Notes: generated from the sequence alone by a model not told the origin. 8,544 nt of DNA from Bacteroidales bacterium UBA3696 (GCA_002372135.1 DFIN01000045.1:1-8544), one strand, 5' to 3'; numbered from the stretch's first letter, positions 1 through 7,608 are shown. Program-made: numbers and translations.

Positions 1-641
1 GTCTCTGGATTACCGAACATGACACCAATCCTTTCGCGCAACTGGTTGATGAAGATGCATGTGGTTTGTGTTTTGTTGATAGTGGCTGTCAGTTTGCGCA
101 GAGCCTGGCTCATCAGTCGCGCCTGCAGGCCTACTTTATTGTCTCCCATATCGCCCTCTATCTCAGCCTTCGGGGTAAGGGCTGCCACGGAGTCAATGAC
201 AATCAGATCCACGGCACTGGAGCGAATCAGTTCATCGGCTATATCCAACGCTTGTTCACCGCTATCGGGCTGTGCAATGAGCAGGTTTTCAACATCCACT
301 CCTAATTTCTCTGCATAGAAGCGGTCAAAAGCGTGCTCCGCATCAATAATAGCCGCTATACCGCCCTGTTTCTGCACCTCAGCCATCGCATGGATGGCCA
401 ATGTGGTCTTACCGCTTGATTCGGGACCGTAAATCTCAATCACGCGACCACGTGGATAGCCGCCTACGCCCAGAGCAATGTTCAACCCCACACTACCCGT
501 AGGAATAACCGCTACATCTTCCACTTTATTTTCACCCAAGCGCATAATAGCACCCTTACCGAAATCTTTGTCTATCTTAGCCATTGCTAATTGCAAGGCT
601 TTCAGTTTCTCTGCCGAAGGCATTTTTTTCTCGTCTGCCAT
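1..641 (-). CDS. recA: RecA recombinase, N-terminal 213 residues (cut by window edge)
   Basis: RecA is the ATP-dependent strand-exchange protein of homologous recombination; where a LexA-type SOS response exists, it is also the co-protease. I translated the minus strand from ATG at 641 (MADEKKMPSAEKLKAL...). The Walker A motif GPESSGKT is at residues 72-79. The catalytic Glu is E102 in DAEHAFD (E. coli E96, a constant +6 offset). Walker B LIVIDS is at 146-151. Loop L1 (EGDMGDNK) is at about 162-169, and the Q200 switch of FINQLR follows. The reading stops in loop L2 at GVMFGNPE, so about 130-140 C-terminal residues lie outside the window. The start is preferred over M7 because it gives the usual RecA N-terminus. 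There is no Shine-Dalgarno, only an AT-rich leader. It follows the SpmA-SpmB gene by 40 bases. Identity is certain; whether it shares the upstream transcript is open. Confidence 0.98.
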   Translation of the reverse strand, partial: MADEKKMPSAEKLKALQLAMAKIDKDFGKGAIMRLGENKVEDVAVIPTGSVGLNIALGVGGYPRGRVIEIYGPESSGKTTLAIHAMAEVQKQGGIAAIIDAEHAFDRFYAEKLGVDVENLLIAQPDSGEQALDIADELIRSSAVDLIVIDSVAALTPKAEIEGDMGDNKVGLQARLMSQALRKLTATINKTQTTCIFINQLRERIGVMFGNPE

Positions 642-646
642 AATTA

Positions 647-678
647 TGAATATTTGAATTTTTGAATCTTTGAATCTT
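647..678. repeat. Four tandem octamers in the recA leader
   Basis: On the plus strand TGAAT recurs at 647, 655, 663 and 671, a strict 8-base period. The units have consensus TGAATnTT, with the variable base A, T, C and C; the last two units are identical. Read in the direction of recA this is a series of ATTCA-containing octamers. The array ends 5 bases before the recA start codon and fills most of the 40-base gap between the SpmA-SpmB gene and recA. It overlaps the short dyad TTGAA-TC-TTCAA at 670-681. The repeat is read directly; any role (slippage-prone leader, regulator site or unstructured ribosome landing site) is inference. Confidence 0.75.
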
Positions 679-681
679 CAA

Positions 682-1914
682 TCAATAGAAGAACAGGTAT
701 CCCAACAGGATAGCGGACACTATACCGCACACGTCAGCAATCAATCCGCATACCACGGCATAGCGCGTGTCACGTATATGCACGCTGCCGAAATAGACTG
801 CCAATATATAGAACGTCGTATCGGTACTGCCTTGCACGATACTCACCAAACGTCCTACAAACGAGTCGGCACCATACTGTACCATAGCATCCACCATCAA
901 TCCGCGTGCACCGCTTCCGCTCAACGGACGCATCAACGCAGTCGGAAGGGCAGGAACCCAATCGGCATTCAGCCCCATAAGAGACACCAACCATGCCGTG
1001 CCGTTCACCACATAGTCCATCGCTCCACTGGCACGAAAAATACCGATAGCCAACAGAATAGCAATCAAGTACGGAATGATTCCCACCGCCGTCTGAAAAC
1101 CATCTTTTGCACCATCGATAAAGGCATCATACACATTCACCTTGCGAACCATACCTGCCACCAAGAACCACACAATCACGCCCAACAACAGCAACGCGGC
1201 TATGATACCCGACCATTTAGCCACTGTTTCCTGCGGCAACGACATAGCGCCCCAAATGATGAGAGCTACAAAAAGTGTCAAACCACCCAGCGTACCTATC
1301 ACCACACGATCCAACAGGTTGATGCGCTGTGCTATTGCCACACTAATCAATCCTGCCATTGCCGCAAAATAGGTAGTCAGCAAAATGGGTAAAAAAACGT
1401 CCGCCGGATTGGCGGCACCCAACTGGGCACGATAAGTCATTATACTAACCGGCACCAAGGTCAATCCGCTCGTAACCAACACGAGGAACATAATCATCGA
1501 ATTGGTGGCACGGTCTTTCTGCGGATTCGTCTCCTGCATCTCGCGCATCGCCTGAAGCCCTAACGGAGTAGCCGCATTATCAATTCCCAACATCGTAGCA
1601 CTAAGGTTCATCAACATCGAACCGAAAGCAGGATGCCCTTTTGGCAATTCAGGGAAAATGCGCGTAAAAAACGGACTGACCACACGCGACATCTGGTTAA
1701 TCACACCACTTCGCTCGCCAATCTTCATGATTCCCATCCACAGCGAAAGCACACCTGTCAAACCCAGTGAAATCTCAAAACCGGTCTTTGAACTGCTGAA
1801 TGTGGAGTTAAGCATCTCCGTGAAGATATCTGCCTGACCCGTCAGAATCCAATGTACAATTCCGACCAATACACCCGCTAAAATGAGAAATATCCAAATA
1901 TAATTAAGTATCAT
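682..1914 (-). CDS. Fused SpmA-SpmB (spore maturation / nucleoside-recognition Gate) membrane protein
   Basis: This 410-residue polytopic membrane protein combines what Bacillus encodes as separate SpmA and SpmB. Residues 1 to about 200 carry SpmA features: G.MKIGERSG (61-70), FPELPKGHPAFGSM (87-100), and the block IDNAATPLGLQAM (111-123). Residues from about 235 on carry SpmB features: FIDGAKDGFQTAVGIIPYL (265-283), IFRASGAMD (292-300), ALMRPLSGSGARG (326-338), and the hallmark QGSTDTTFYI with YFGSVHI (361-380). Both halves belong to the Gate (nucleoside recognition) family. In Bacillus the pair affects spore core dehydration; the transported or gated substrate is not established. Nothing here suggests sporulation, so a general membrane transport or gating role is inferred. 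The ATG at 1914 starts directly with a hydrophobic segment, 12 bases after the LRR gene's TAA. The stop is TGA, and recA follows. Fold identity is firm; substrate unknown. Confidence 0.93.
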   Translation of the reverse strand: MILNYIWIFLILAGVLVGIVHWILTGQADIFTEMLNSTFSSSKTGFEISLGLTGVLSLWMGIMKIGERSGVINQMSRVVSPFFTRIFPELPKGHPAFGSMLMNLSATMLGIDNAATPLGLQAMREMQETNPQKDRATNSMIMFLVLVTSGLTLVPVSIMTYRAQLGAANPADVFLPILLTTYFAAMAGLISVAIAQRINLLDRVVIGTLGGLTLFVALIIWGAMSLPQETVAKWSGIIAALLLLGVIVWFLVAGMVRKVNVYDAFIDGAKDGFQTAVGIIPYLIAILLAIGIFRASGAMDYVVNGTAWLVSLMGLNADWVPALPTALMRPLSGSGARGLMVDAMVQYGADSFVGRLVSIVQGSTDTTFYILAVYFGSVHIRDTRYAVVCGLIADVCGIVSAILLGYLFFY

Positions 1915-1926
1915 ATACTTAAACCA

Positions 1927-3705
1927 TTATCTGCAGTTCTTAAACGCGTTCTTACCCATACGCACCCCGCCCATATCACGCGGTGCGGTCAGTTTGATAC
2001 AATCACGAAAAGCGTCCTGACCGATCTGTTCCAAACCGTCCGGCCAGTTGATTTTTTGCAAGTTCTTGCACTCCAAGAAAGCCGCCTCACCTATCTGCAC
2101 CAACGCCTGCGACATAGACACCTCTTGCAAACTGCGGCACTTGGCAAAAGCACGGTCGCCGACCTTCTCCAACGTCGTATTCATAAAGACTTTGCGCAGG
2201 TTGATACACAACTCAAACGCACTTTGTCCCAACGTTTCCAACTCTTTGGAAAAACTGATTTCATACAACTGTATGCAGTGGAAGAACGCACCTTGCTCAA
2301 TCACATGCACATGGTCATTCATCACCACGCGCTCCAAACTCTGACACTCGGCAAATGCGTTCTTACCTATCCGGAACAAGTCCTTCGGCATAACTACTTT
2401 AGCCAAAGCCAAACAACTCATAAAAGCCTCATCATCTATCGAATACAATCCTTCGGGGAAACGAACGGAATACAAGTGCGTACAATCTTTGAAAGAGCCT
2501 TTGCCCAACTGTACTACCCCTTCGGGAATCTCCAATTTGGTCAATGTCTGACAGCCGGCAAACGACATATCGCCCAGATGCTCCAACGTAGTCGGGAACA
2601 CGATTTTTTCCAACTGAGTACAACCGGCAAAAGCACCATCTTCGATACGCAGCAACGCATTAGGCAACTCCAAGTTCTTCAAACTTCTACACTTGGAAAA
2701 ACACCCCGTAGGGATGGACAATATAGCATCTGACAATACCTGTTCTTGCAGATTCAAGCAACCGTAGAAAGCATACGACCCTACCTGTTTAAGCGTGCGG
2801 GGAAGCAGTGCGTTACGCAGTTTTTCGCACCCGTAAAAAGCATAGAATCCAACTCTTTCCACCGTAGAAGGAATCACTACCTCTTGCAACTCTACACAAT
2901 TAAGAAAAAGAGCCGAAGGCACTTCCAATAGACTATCGGGCAACGTAATGGTACGAAGGACAGGATTATCGGCAAATGCTCCGCTGGCTATCAAGCGGGT
3001 ATGCGTTTTCTTGGGAAAAGTGAACTTGGCATTGATACCCTCACCGGCACGAATAAGACAACCGTCCACATACAGCGCACCGCGCTTCCATCGGCTCTCA
3101 TCGGCATACAAGGCCGTACCGGTCAGTATATCCTGACCTACGCGCTGTACGGAAGCCGGTATGTTAATCTTTGTCAAGTTCTTACACCCTTTGAACATAT
3201 CATGGTCAATCTCTTGCAAGCCATCAGGAAGAATAACACGCGTCAGCGTCTTGTTGTTCTCAAACGCACCGGCTGCAATCACCCGAACTTCCTCAGGAAC
3301 GGTATATTTAGTCGCAATATCCTTGTTAGACGCTATCAGACAACTGTCTATAATGAGCACACCCTCATTCCAATATGCCTTGTTTTGCATAATGCCGGTG
3401 CCATCAAAGGCATTCCGATAGATATGCTCTATCGTATGAGGCAGCACAATGGCGGTCAGTTTCTTATTTCCCTTAAAGGCTTTCTCGCCTATATCGGTTA
3501 CCGTGTACCAATGACTACCTACCTGTATTTTCTCCGGAATAATCACATCGCCTGATATCTTAGGCGTCTCGGCTACCATGGCAGTCATACTGATAGGGTC
3601 TAACTCATAGTTGATGTCATTCCACTGAGCACGCTCCACTTGACCATAAGCAACCACAACTCCCACTAATCCCCCAAAAAGAGTTAACCACAATGACTTT
3701 TTCAT
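1927..3705 (-). CDS. BSPA-like leucine-rich repeat surface protein (LRR_5)
   Basis: This 592-residue predicted secreted protein has a signal peptide: MKKS, then a hydrophobic stretch at about 5-19, with likely cleavage near AYG/Q (residue 21). Residues 28-80 hold an N-terminal cap (YELDP...YTVTDIGEKAFKG). Residues 83-249 hold irregular repeats with two insert modules. From residue 250 to 571 there are 14 consecutive 23-residue units of the pattern L..V..P..L..IG..AF..C, and a final 21-residue unit ends at NAFKNCR. This is the Treponema pallidum/BSPA-type LRR seen in Bacteroidales surface proteins, often linked to adhesion or host-protein binding. No Cys lipobox follows the signal peptide, and there is no type IX C-terminal sorting domain after the last repeat, so anchoring is unclear. 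The gene lies 31 bases after a glycosyltransferase gene and 12 bases before the SpmA-SpmB gene. The ligand is not known. Confidence 0.93.
   Translation of the reverse strand: MKKSLWLTLFGGLVGVVVAYGQVERAQWNDINYELDPISMTAMVAETPKISGDVIIPEKIQVGSHWYTVTDIGEKAFKGNKKLTAIVLPHTIEHIYRNAFDGTGIMQNKAYWNEGVLIIDSCLIASNKDIATKYTVPEEVRVIAAGAFENNKTLTRVILPDGLQEIDHDMFKGCKNLTKINIPASVQRVGQDILTGTALYADESRWKRGALYVDGCLIRAGEGINAKFTFPKKTHTRLIASGAFADNPVLRTITLPDSLLEVPSALFLNCVELQEVVIPSTVERVGFYAFYGCEKLRNALLPRTLKQVGSYAFYGCLNLQEQVLSDAILSIPTGCFSKCRSLKNLELPNALLRIEDGAFAGCTQLEKIVFPTTLEHLGDMSFAGCQTLTKLEIPEGVVQLGKGSFKDCTHLYSVRFPEGLYSIDDEAFMSCLALAKVVMPKDLFRIGKNAFAECQSLERVVMNDHVHVIEQGAFFHCIQLYEISFSKELETLGQSAFELCINLRKVFMNTTLEKVGDRAFAKCRSLQEVSMSQALVQIGEAAFLECKNLQKINWPDGLEQIGQDAFRDCIKLTAPRDMGGVRMGKNAFKNCR
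1993..2958 (-). repeat. Fourteen 23-codon LRR units inside the BSPA-like gene
   Basis: Codons 250-571 divide exactly into 14 units of 23 codons with no insertion or deletion. Most units keep Leu at position 1, a hydrophobic residue at 4 and 6, Pro at 7, Leu/Val at 10, Ile/Val at 13, Phe at 18 and Cys at 21. Every one of the 14 has Cys at position 21. Pro at position 7 is lost in unit 4 and in units 10-13 (MND, FSK, MNT, MSQ), so the C-terminal half has drifted from the consensus. The units are diverged at protein level, so this is an old array rather than a recent DNA expansion. Confidence 0.88.
2959..3459 (-). repeat. Duplicated insert-bearing module in the N-terminal half of the LRR protein
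   Basis: Residues 83-153 (3247-3459) and 177-249 (2959-3177) are two copies of one larger module, separated by a single ordinary 23-residue repeat. Each copy starts as an LRR ending in TG[TI/TA] instead of the usual Cys. It continues with a non-LRR insert containing W..G.L..D.CLI (WNEGVLIIDSCLI at 112-124 and WKRGALYVDGCLI at 206-218). It then resumes through a K[YF]T[VF]P segment into a degenerate repeat with [IA]A[AS]GAF. The copies are clearly homologous but diverged. Each insert has one Cys at the same position. Confidence 0.8.
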
Positions 3706-3736
3706 ACACTCGCTATATTTAATCGTTTATTTTTTT

Positions 3737-4726
3737 CTATAAAGATTGGTAAATCTGCGTCAGCCGGCGGGCTATCGACGCATTATCCAACTGCAATTCC
3801 AAAATCCGTTCCCTGCCCTGCGTGCGTTCCGTATGAGCAAGTGCTTCATCAATAAGTTGTGCCAATTCGCGGGCACTATCAGCATCCGGCTCCCATCTGA
3901 CGGTTGTATGCAACGGGTTACGAAGCATGTAATGACCTTTCAGCCCTCCCAACAGATAGGCTATATCTGCCACATCGGTCGCCACAATGGGACAATTGCA
4001 AGCCATAGCCTCTTTGAGGGCTTGCGGACTGCCCTCACTATGGGTAGGCAAGGCAAACAAATCGCAAGCACACATACGCAACGCACACTCCTGACGCGAC
4101 AAACCGCGCATCTCCAACACCTCTATATCGTCCCTGTGCAATAATGCCAACGCCTCACGCAACAACGCAACATTCTTGCGTGTATTGGCAAAAGCCCCGC
4201 CAAATAGTATATACTTCTTATCGGGCGACATGCCTAATTGCGCACGCGCCTGCTCATAGGGAGTAACAACCAAATCGTCCAACTCCACTCCGCAGGGTAA
4301 AATGGAATAATGACGCGCCTTGAAATAGCATAAATGGCGAATATGCTGCGCCACATACACCACATAATCGGCAAAAAGTGAACAAAACGATGTCAGCAGA
4401 TTCACCCAACGGTTCAGTGTTTCGCCATTATGAAACGTAATCACACATTTAGGACGAATAGAACGGGGCAATCTCCTGACTGCTATCACAGCCGTCATAC
4501 CCGACAAGCCGAAATGCGCATGCACAATGTCAGGGCGTTCCTGCTGTAAAACAGTTCGTAGTGCTTTCACCTGCTTCAGGTACGACCACATACCCGTACC
4601 CTGTATGGCAAAATAACTTACCTCGTGCCCCGCTTGACGAAGTGCCTCACCCTGCTCCTTCACAAAAGGCAGGATATGGTCGGGCACAAACTGCTCCTTA
4701 TATCTTCCTACTTCGCATATTTTCAT
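3737..4726 (-). CDS. GT4-family glycosyltransferase (GT-B fold)
   Basis: This predicted 329-residue cytosolic or membrane-associated enzyme transfers a sugar from a nucleotide-sugar donor to an envelope glycan. The N-terminal acceptor domain has MKICEVGRY, a G-H-E-V-S-Y-F strand, and PDIVHAHFGLSG (about 65-76). The C-terminal donor domain holds YILFGGAFANTRKN (about 172-185) and ALPTHSEGSPQALKEAMA (about 225-242). Within it E231 and E239 form the EX7E motif typical of retaining GT4 enzymes, and CPIVATDV follows. The length is normal to slightly short for the family. An in-frame start 15 codons upstream exists, but the ATG at 4726 is chosen because it overlaps the preceding gene's TGA as ATGA and gives the family's usual beta-strand start. 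It is probably translationally coupled to the GT-C-like gene and acts in the same pathway. Donor and acceptor cannot be read from sequence. Confidence 0.92.
   Translation of the reverse strand: MKICEVGRYKEQFVPDHILPFVKEQGEALRQAGHEVSYFAIQGTGMWSYLKQVKALRTVLQQERPDIVHAHFGLSGMTAVIAVRRLPRSIRPKCVITFHNGETLNRWVNLLTSFCSLFADYVVYVAQHIRHLCYFKARHYSILPCGVELDDLVVTPYEQARAQLGMSPDKKYILFGGAFANTRKNVALLREALALLHRDDIEVLEMRGLSRQECALRMCACDLFALPTHSEGSPQALKEAMACNCPIVATDVADIAYLLGGLKGHYMLRNPLHTTVRWEPDADSARELAQLIDEALAHTERTQGRERILELQLDNASIARRLTQIYQSL
4723..4726 (-). other. ATGA stop/start overlap coupling two glycosyltransferase genes
   Basis: On the minus strand, bases 4726-4723 read ATGA. ATG is the start of the GT4 gene and TGA is the stop of the membrane glycosyltransferase gene. 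This arrangement usually reflects translational coupling by reinitiation and implies co-production of the two proteins. It also settles the GT4 start in favour of this ATG over the upstream in-frame option at 4771. Confidence 0.85.
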
Positions 4727-6198
4727 ATCATTCCGCGACCGCGTAATTTGAACCAGTTCCAGAATACACAAAAGCCGACCTCCACAAATAGAGCCAGATT
4801 ATACCACCGCTGATAACGAATGCTGTTGTGCACCTCCTTTATGCCGCAAGCGGCAAAGAGCATCAGCATGGGCATAATAGGCATGTGGAAACGCCCGGAG
4901 TGCGCGAAACTGCTAAATGTCAATATCACCAAATAGCCTAACGTAAAGGACAATATGAACATGTGCTTTCGCCATTCGCTGGTAAATAGAAAGACAAACA
5001 TCATCAATATGACGAAAAACGATAACACATTCTTTATATAGTTGCCACCCGCAAGCGTCGGCTGCAATATCTGCCCCTCAAGGGCAGCATTGTAGGTAGG
5101 GAAAGGTATTGTGAAAATCAGTGGCGCAAACACTGCCGCACCGGCATAGCGGGCAAAACTCTGCTTCTGACCTTTGCCGCCACGATTAGCACGCCACTCC
5201 ATATTCACCTCCTGATCGGACGATTGCACCGAACTAATGGCACTACGAGCCTGCTGCCGCAAACTATCTCCCATACCGACAAACAGCACAAACGCCACCA
5301 GAAAACCGGCTAACACCTTCTTGCCCGTATTCATAATACGCGACGAAGTCATCACGATAGCCGCCATTACAGCTGCAAAAGCATCCAAACCCAAAGCAGA
5401 GCGAAAACCGAATAGCGTCATTCCTATCAACGAAGCCGGCAACACACGCACAAACGTAATATTCTGCAAGCTCAACACCTCGTCCATCTTATCCACAAAG
5501 AGAATAACGAGGAAAACCATTTCTGCCTCCTTGAACATCGTTCCGCACCAATAGATCAGGTGAGGGAAGAATGCAGTAAAAACGGCAGTCAAACGCGCCA
5601 CATCTTCTCCAAAGTGCCGCTGACCGATATGGTACATACACACTACGGTATAAGCACTCATCAGCGCCTTGAGCACAAACGGGACAAACACATCGCTCCA
5701 ATCGCCTACCACAAGGTACTCCAGCATCAATAGGAAAGGATACCCCATATCGTCAAACGCTGCCCCCCACGTCGTACTCCAAAGGTCATACAGATGGAAA
5801 TTACCTTCCTTAATAGCCTCTACACCTGCTTTCGCCACAGGCATATACCAATCCACATCCGCTCCGTCCCCATAAGGATTGCCATAATACTCCGGATTAT
5901 AGACGAAATAGGCATATAACACCCAAGCCAAACGAATCAGCAGCGCAAGCCAAAAGACTTGCCTGACAAAACGCTTGGGAGAGGCATACGCATAACTGCG
6001 CAAGAACGACTCGCCTCCTAAGAAAAAAAGCAAAACCGACAAACTGCTCAGCACCGCAAATCGCCACGCCACAGCATACTGCATCCACAGCACAGAGCAC
6101 AAGCCGAAACTGATAAAGAAAAACACCACCGCCCGATTGGTCAACCATTTAGGCTGACCAATCACGGGGCGCAGGTATTTATTCTTTCGGAAAGCCAA
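4723..6198 (-). CDS. Multi-spanning membrane protein, GT-C (PMT/ArnT-like) glycosyltransferase-like
   Basis: This protein of about 491 residues has a basic N-terminus (AFRKNKYLR) and roughly a dozen hydrophobic segments between residue 23 and 483. Between early membrane segments lies a long polar loop with YGNPYGDGADVDWYMP (105-120) and AAFDDMGYPFLLMLEYL (146-162). Acidic residues before a G-Y-P at the next helix fit the first periplasmic loop of GT-C enzymes, which use polyprenyl-phosphate sugars. Residues 430-453 (SFAHSGRFHMPIMPMLMLF) fit the R..P..P.L.L segment common near the C-terminus of such proteins. A large loop at about 310-350 is rich in Gln, Ser, Lys and Arg. The start is unusual: the frame opens after eno's TAA with only TTG at 6198 (then GTG at codon 12), and the first ATG is codon 39, inside a membrane segment. 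It lies 6 bases after eno and overlaps the GT4 gene. The GT-C assignment rests on topology and weak motifs; an O-antigen ligase or polymerase-type protein is the alternative. Confidence 0.8.
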   Translation of the reverse strand: MAFRKNKYLRPVIGQPKWLTNRAVVFFFISFGLCSVLWMQYAVAWRFAVLSSLSVLLFFLGGESFLRSYAYASPKRFVRQVFWLALLIRLAWVLYAYFVYNPEYYGNPYGDGADVDWYMPVAKAGVEAIKEGNFHLYDLWSTTWGAAFDDMGYPFLLMLEYLVVGDWSDVFVPFVLKALMSAYTVVCMYHIGQRHFGEDVARLTAVFTAFFPHLIYWCGTMFKEAEMVFLVILFVDKMDEVLSLQNITFVRVLPASLIGMTLFGFRSALGLDAFAAVMAAIVMTSSRIMNTGKKVLAGFLVAFVLFVGMGDSLRQQARSAISSVQSSDQEVNMEWRANRGGKGQKQSFARYAGAAVFAPLIFTIPFPTYNAALEGQILQPTLAGGNYIKNVLSFFVILMMFVFLFTSEWRKHMFILSFTLGYLVILTFSSFAHSGRFHMPIMPMLMLFAACGIKEVHNSIRYQRWYNLALFVEVGFCVFWNWFKLRGRGMI

Positions 6199-6204
6199 AC
6201 TGTA

Positions 6205-7512
6205 TTAACGAAGTTTCTTGTAGCCGTACACTGCACGCTTACCCAACTCCTCCTCAATGCGGAGCAACTGGTTGTACTTAGCCATACGGTCGGTACGGGA
6301 CATCGAACCGGTCTTTATCTGACCCGAATTGGTAGCAACGGCAATATCGGCTATCGTTGTATCCTCCGTTTCACCCGAGCGGTGGGATGTTACCGTCGTA
6401 TAGCCATGACGATGAGCCATCTCGATAGCATCTAACGTCTCCGTCAGCGAACCAATCTGATTGACTTTAATCAATATACTATTGGCAGCACCCATTTTGA
6501 TACCCTTCTCCAAGAAACGCACATTGGTTACGAACAAGTCATCACCTACCAATTGGCAACGGCTGCCAATACGCTCGGTCAGACGTACCCAGTTGTCCCA
6601 GTCGTTCTCGTCCAAACCATCCTCTATCGAATCGATAGGATACTTGGTAATCAGTTGTTCCAAATAGTCAATCTGCTCAGCAGCCGTCAGTTTCTTTCCG
6701 TTCGGGTCTTTCTTCTTGCCGTCCTTCAGTTGACGATAGTCATAGTACCACTCGCCATTCTCGCAGGTTGCAAACTCAGAAGCAGCACAGTCCATCGCAA
6801 TACGGACATCCTTACCGGGTTCATAACCGGCATCACGAATAGCCTGACAGATACTATCCAAGGCATCCTCAATACCATTAAGTGCCGGAGCAAAACCGCC
6901 TTCATCACCTACGGCTGTACTCAAACCGCGTTTCTTGAGCAACTTAGCCAAATGATGGAACACCTCTGCGCCCATACGGATAGCCTCGCGCTCAGAAGGA
7001 GCACCTACGGGACGAATCATGAATTCCTGAAAAGCGATAGGAGCGTCTGAGTGAGCACCACCATTGATGATGTTCATCATCGGAACGGGCAATACATACG
7101 CGTTAGCACCGCCTATATAACGATACAGAGGCATATCCAAATAGTTAGCCGCTGCATGAGCCACTGCCAACGAAACACCCAAAATAGCATTGGCACCCAG
7201 ATTAGACTTAGTAGCCGTGCCGTCCAAAGCCAACATCGTGTAGTCAATACCACGCTGATCCAAAGCCGACATACCGATAATGGCAGGGGCTATCTTCTCA
7301 TTCACGTTGGCTACTGCTTTCAGCGTACCTTTGCCTAAATAACGAGACTTGTCACCATCGCGCAACTCAAGAGCCTCATTCTCACCCGTTGATGCACCCG
7401 AAGGAACACTGGCACGACCCATTATACCACTCTCTAAACGAATTTCTACTTCTACCGTAGGATTGCCGCGTGAATCCAATATCTCACGGGCATGAACTTG
7501 TTCAATAATCAT
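6205..7512 (-). CDS. eno: Enolase (phosphopyruvate hydratase)
   Basis: Enolase converts 2-phosphoglycerate to phosphoenolpyruvate in glycolysis, and the reverse in gluconeogenesis, using two Mg2+ ions. The protein is full length at 435 residues (E. coli 432). The N-terminus REILDSRGNPTVEVE is at 9-23, and the flexible loop SGASTGENEALELRDG is at 38-53. Catalytic and metal residues are present: E163 (FQEF), E204 in GDEGGFAP, D241, E297 (SIEDGL), D324 (GDDLFVTN), K349 within the signature ILIKVNQIGSLTET (346-359), H377 in SHRSGETED, and K400 in IKTGSMSRTDR. The ATG at 7512 gives the conserved MIIEQVHARE start and has no Shine-Dalgarno, only an A/T-rich leader as is usual in Bacteroidota. It appears to be the first gene of the run, about 90 bases downstream of a promoter-like element. 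Its TAA is followed after 6 bases by the membrane glycosyltransferase gene in the same frame. Confidence 0.98.
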   Translation of the reverse strand: MIIEQVHAREILDSRGNPTVEVEIRLESGIMGRASVPSGASTGENEALELRDGDKSRYLGKGTLKAVANVNEKIAPAIIGMSALDQRGIDYTMLALDGTATKSNLGANAILGVSLAVAHAAANYLDMPLYRYIGGANAYVLPVPMMNIINGGAHSDAPIAFQEFMIRPVGAPSEREAIRMGAEVFHHLAKLLKKRGLSTAVGDEGGFAPALNGIEDALDSICQAIRDAGYEPGKDVRIAMDCAASEFATCENGEWYYDYRQLKDGKKKDPNGKKLTAAEQIDYLEQLITKYPIDSIEDGLDENDWDNWVRLTERIGSRCQLVGDDLFVTNVRFLEKGIKMGAANSILIKVNQIGSLTETLDAIEMAHRHGYTTVTSHRSGETEDTTIADIAVATNSGQIKTGSMSRTDRMAKYNQLLRIEEELGKRAVYGYKKLR

Positions 7513-7608
7513 AATTGCAAATTGTTTTTTTGTAAATAAAAAATGACATTTCTTGTTTCTTTTATCTCGTACGATGTGTCATCATTACTCATACAAGTCA
7601 TAAGCGCG

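Noticed and set aside
670..1392. 240-codon plus-strand open frame opposite the SpmA-SpmB gene
   Set aside because: It is rich in His, Gln, Thr and Ser with no recognisable domain, and lies wholly antisense to a well-conserved gene; it is a shadow of that gene's codon use.
2056..2733. 225-codon plus-strand open frame opposite the LRR gene
   Set aside because: Its periodic look comes from the 23-codon LRR repeats on the other strand; no domain or start context supports it.
3001..3555. 184-codon plus-strand open frame opposite the N-terminal LRR region
   Set aside because: It is antisense to a clear signal-peptide protein, with no family features of its own.
4727..4771. Longer GT4 start giving 15 extra N-terminal residues
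   Set aside because: It would overlap the membrane gene by 49 bases and precede the normal beta-strand start (MKICEVGRY); the ATGA overlap makes the shorter start far more likely.
7543..7582. Possible attenuator in the eno leader: ATGACA (7543-7548) with TGTCAT (7577-7582), then a T-run on the minus strand
   Set aside because: The stem is only 6 A/T-rich base pairs with a 28-base loop; too weak to call a terminator or riboswitch. A nearby 8-base palindrome TCGTACGA (7567-7574) is equally unconvincing alone.
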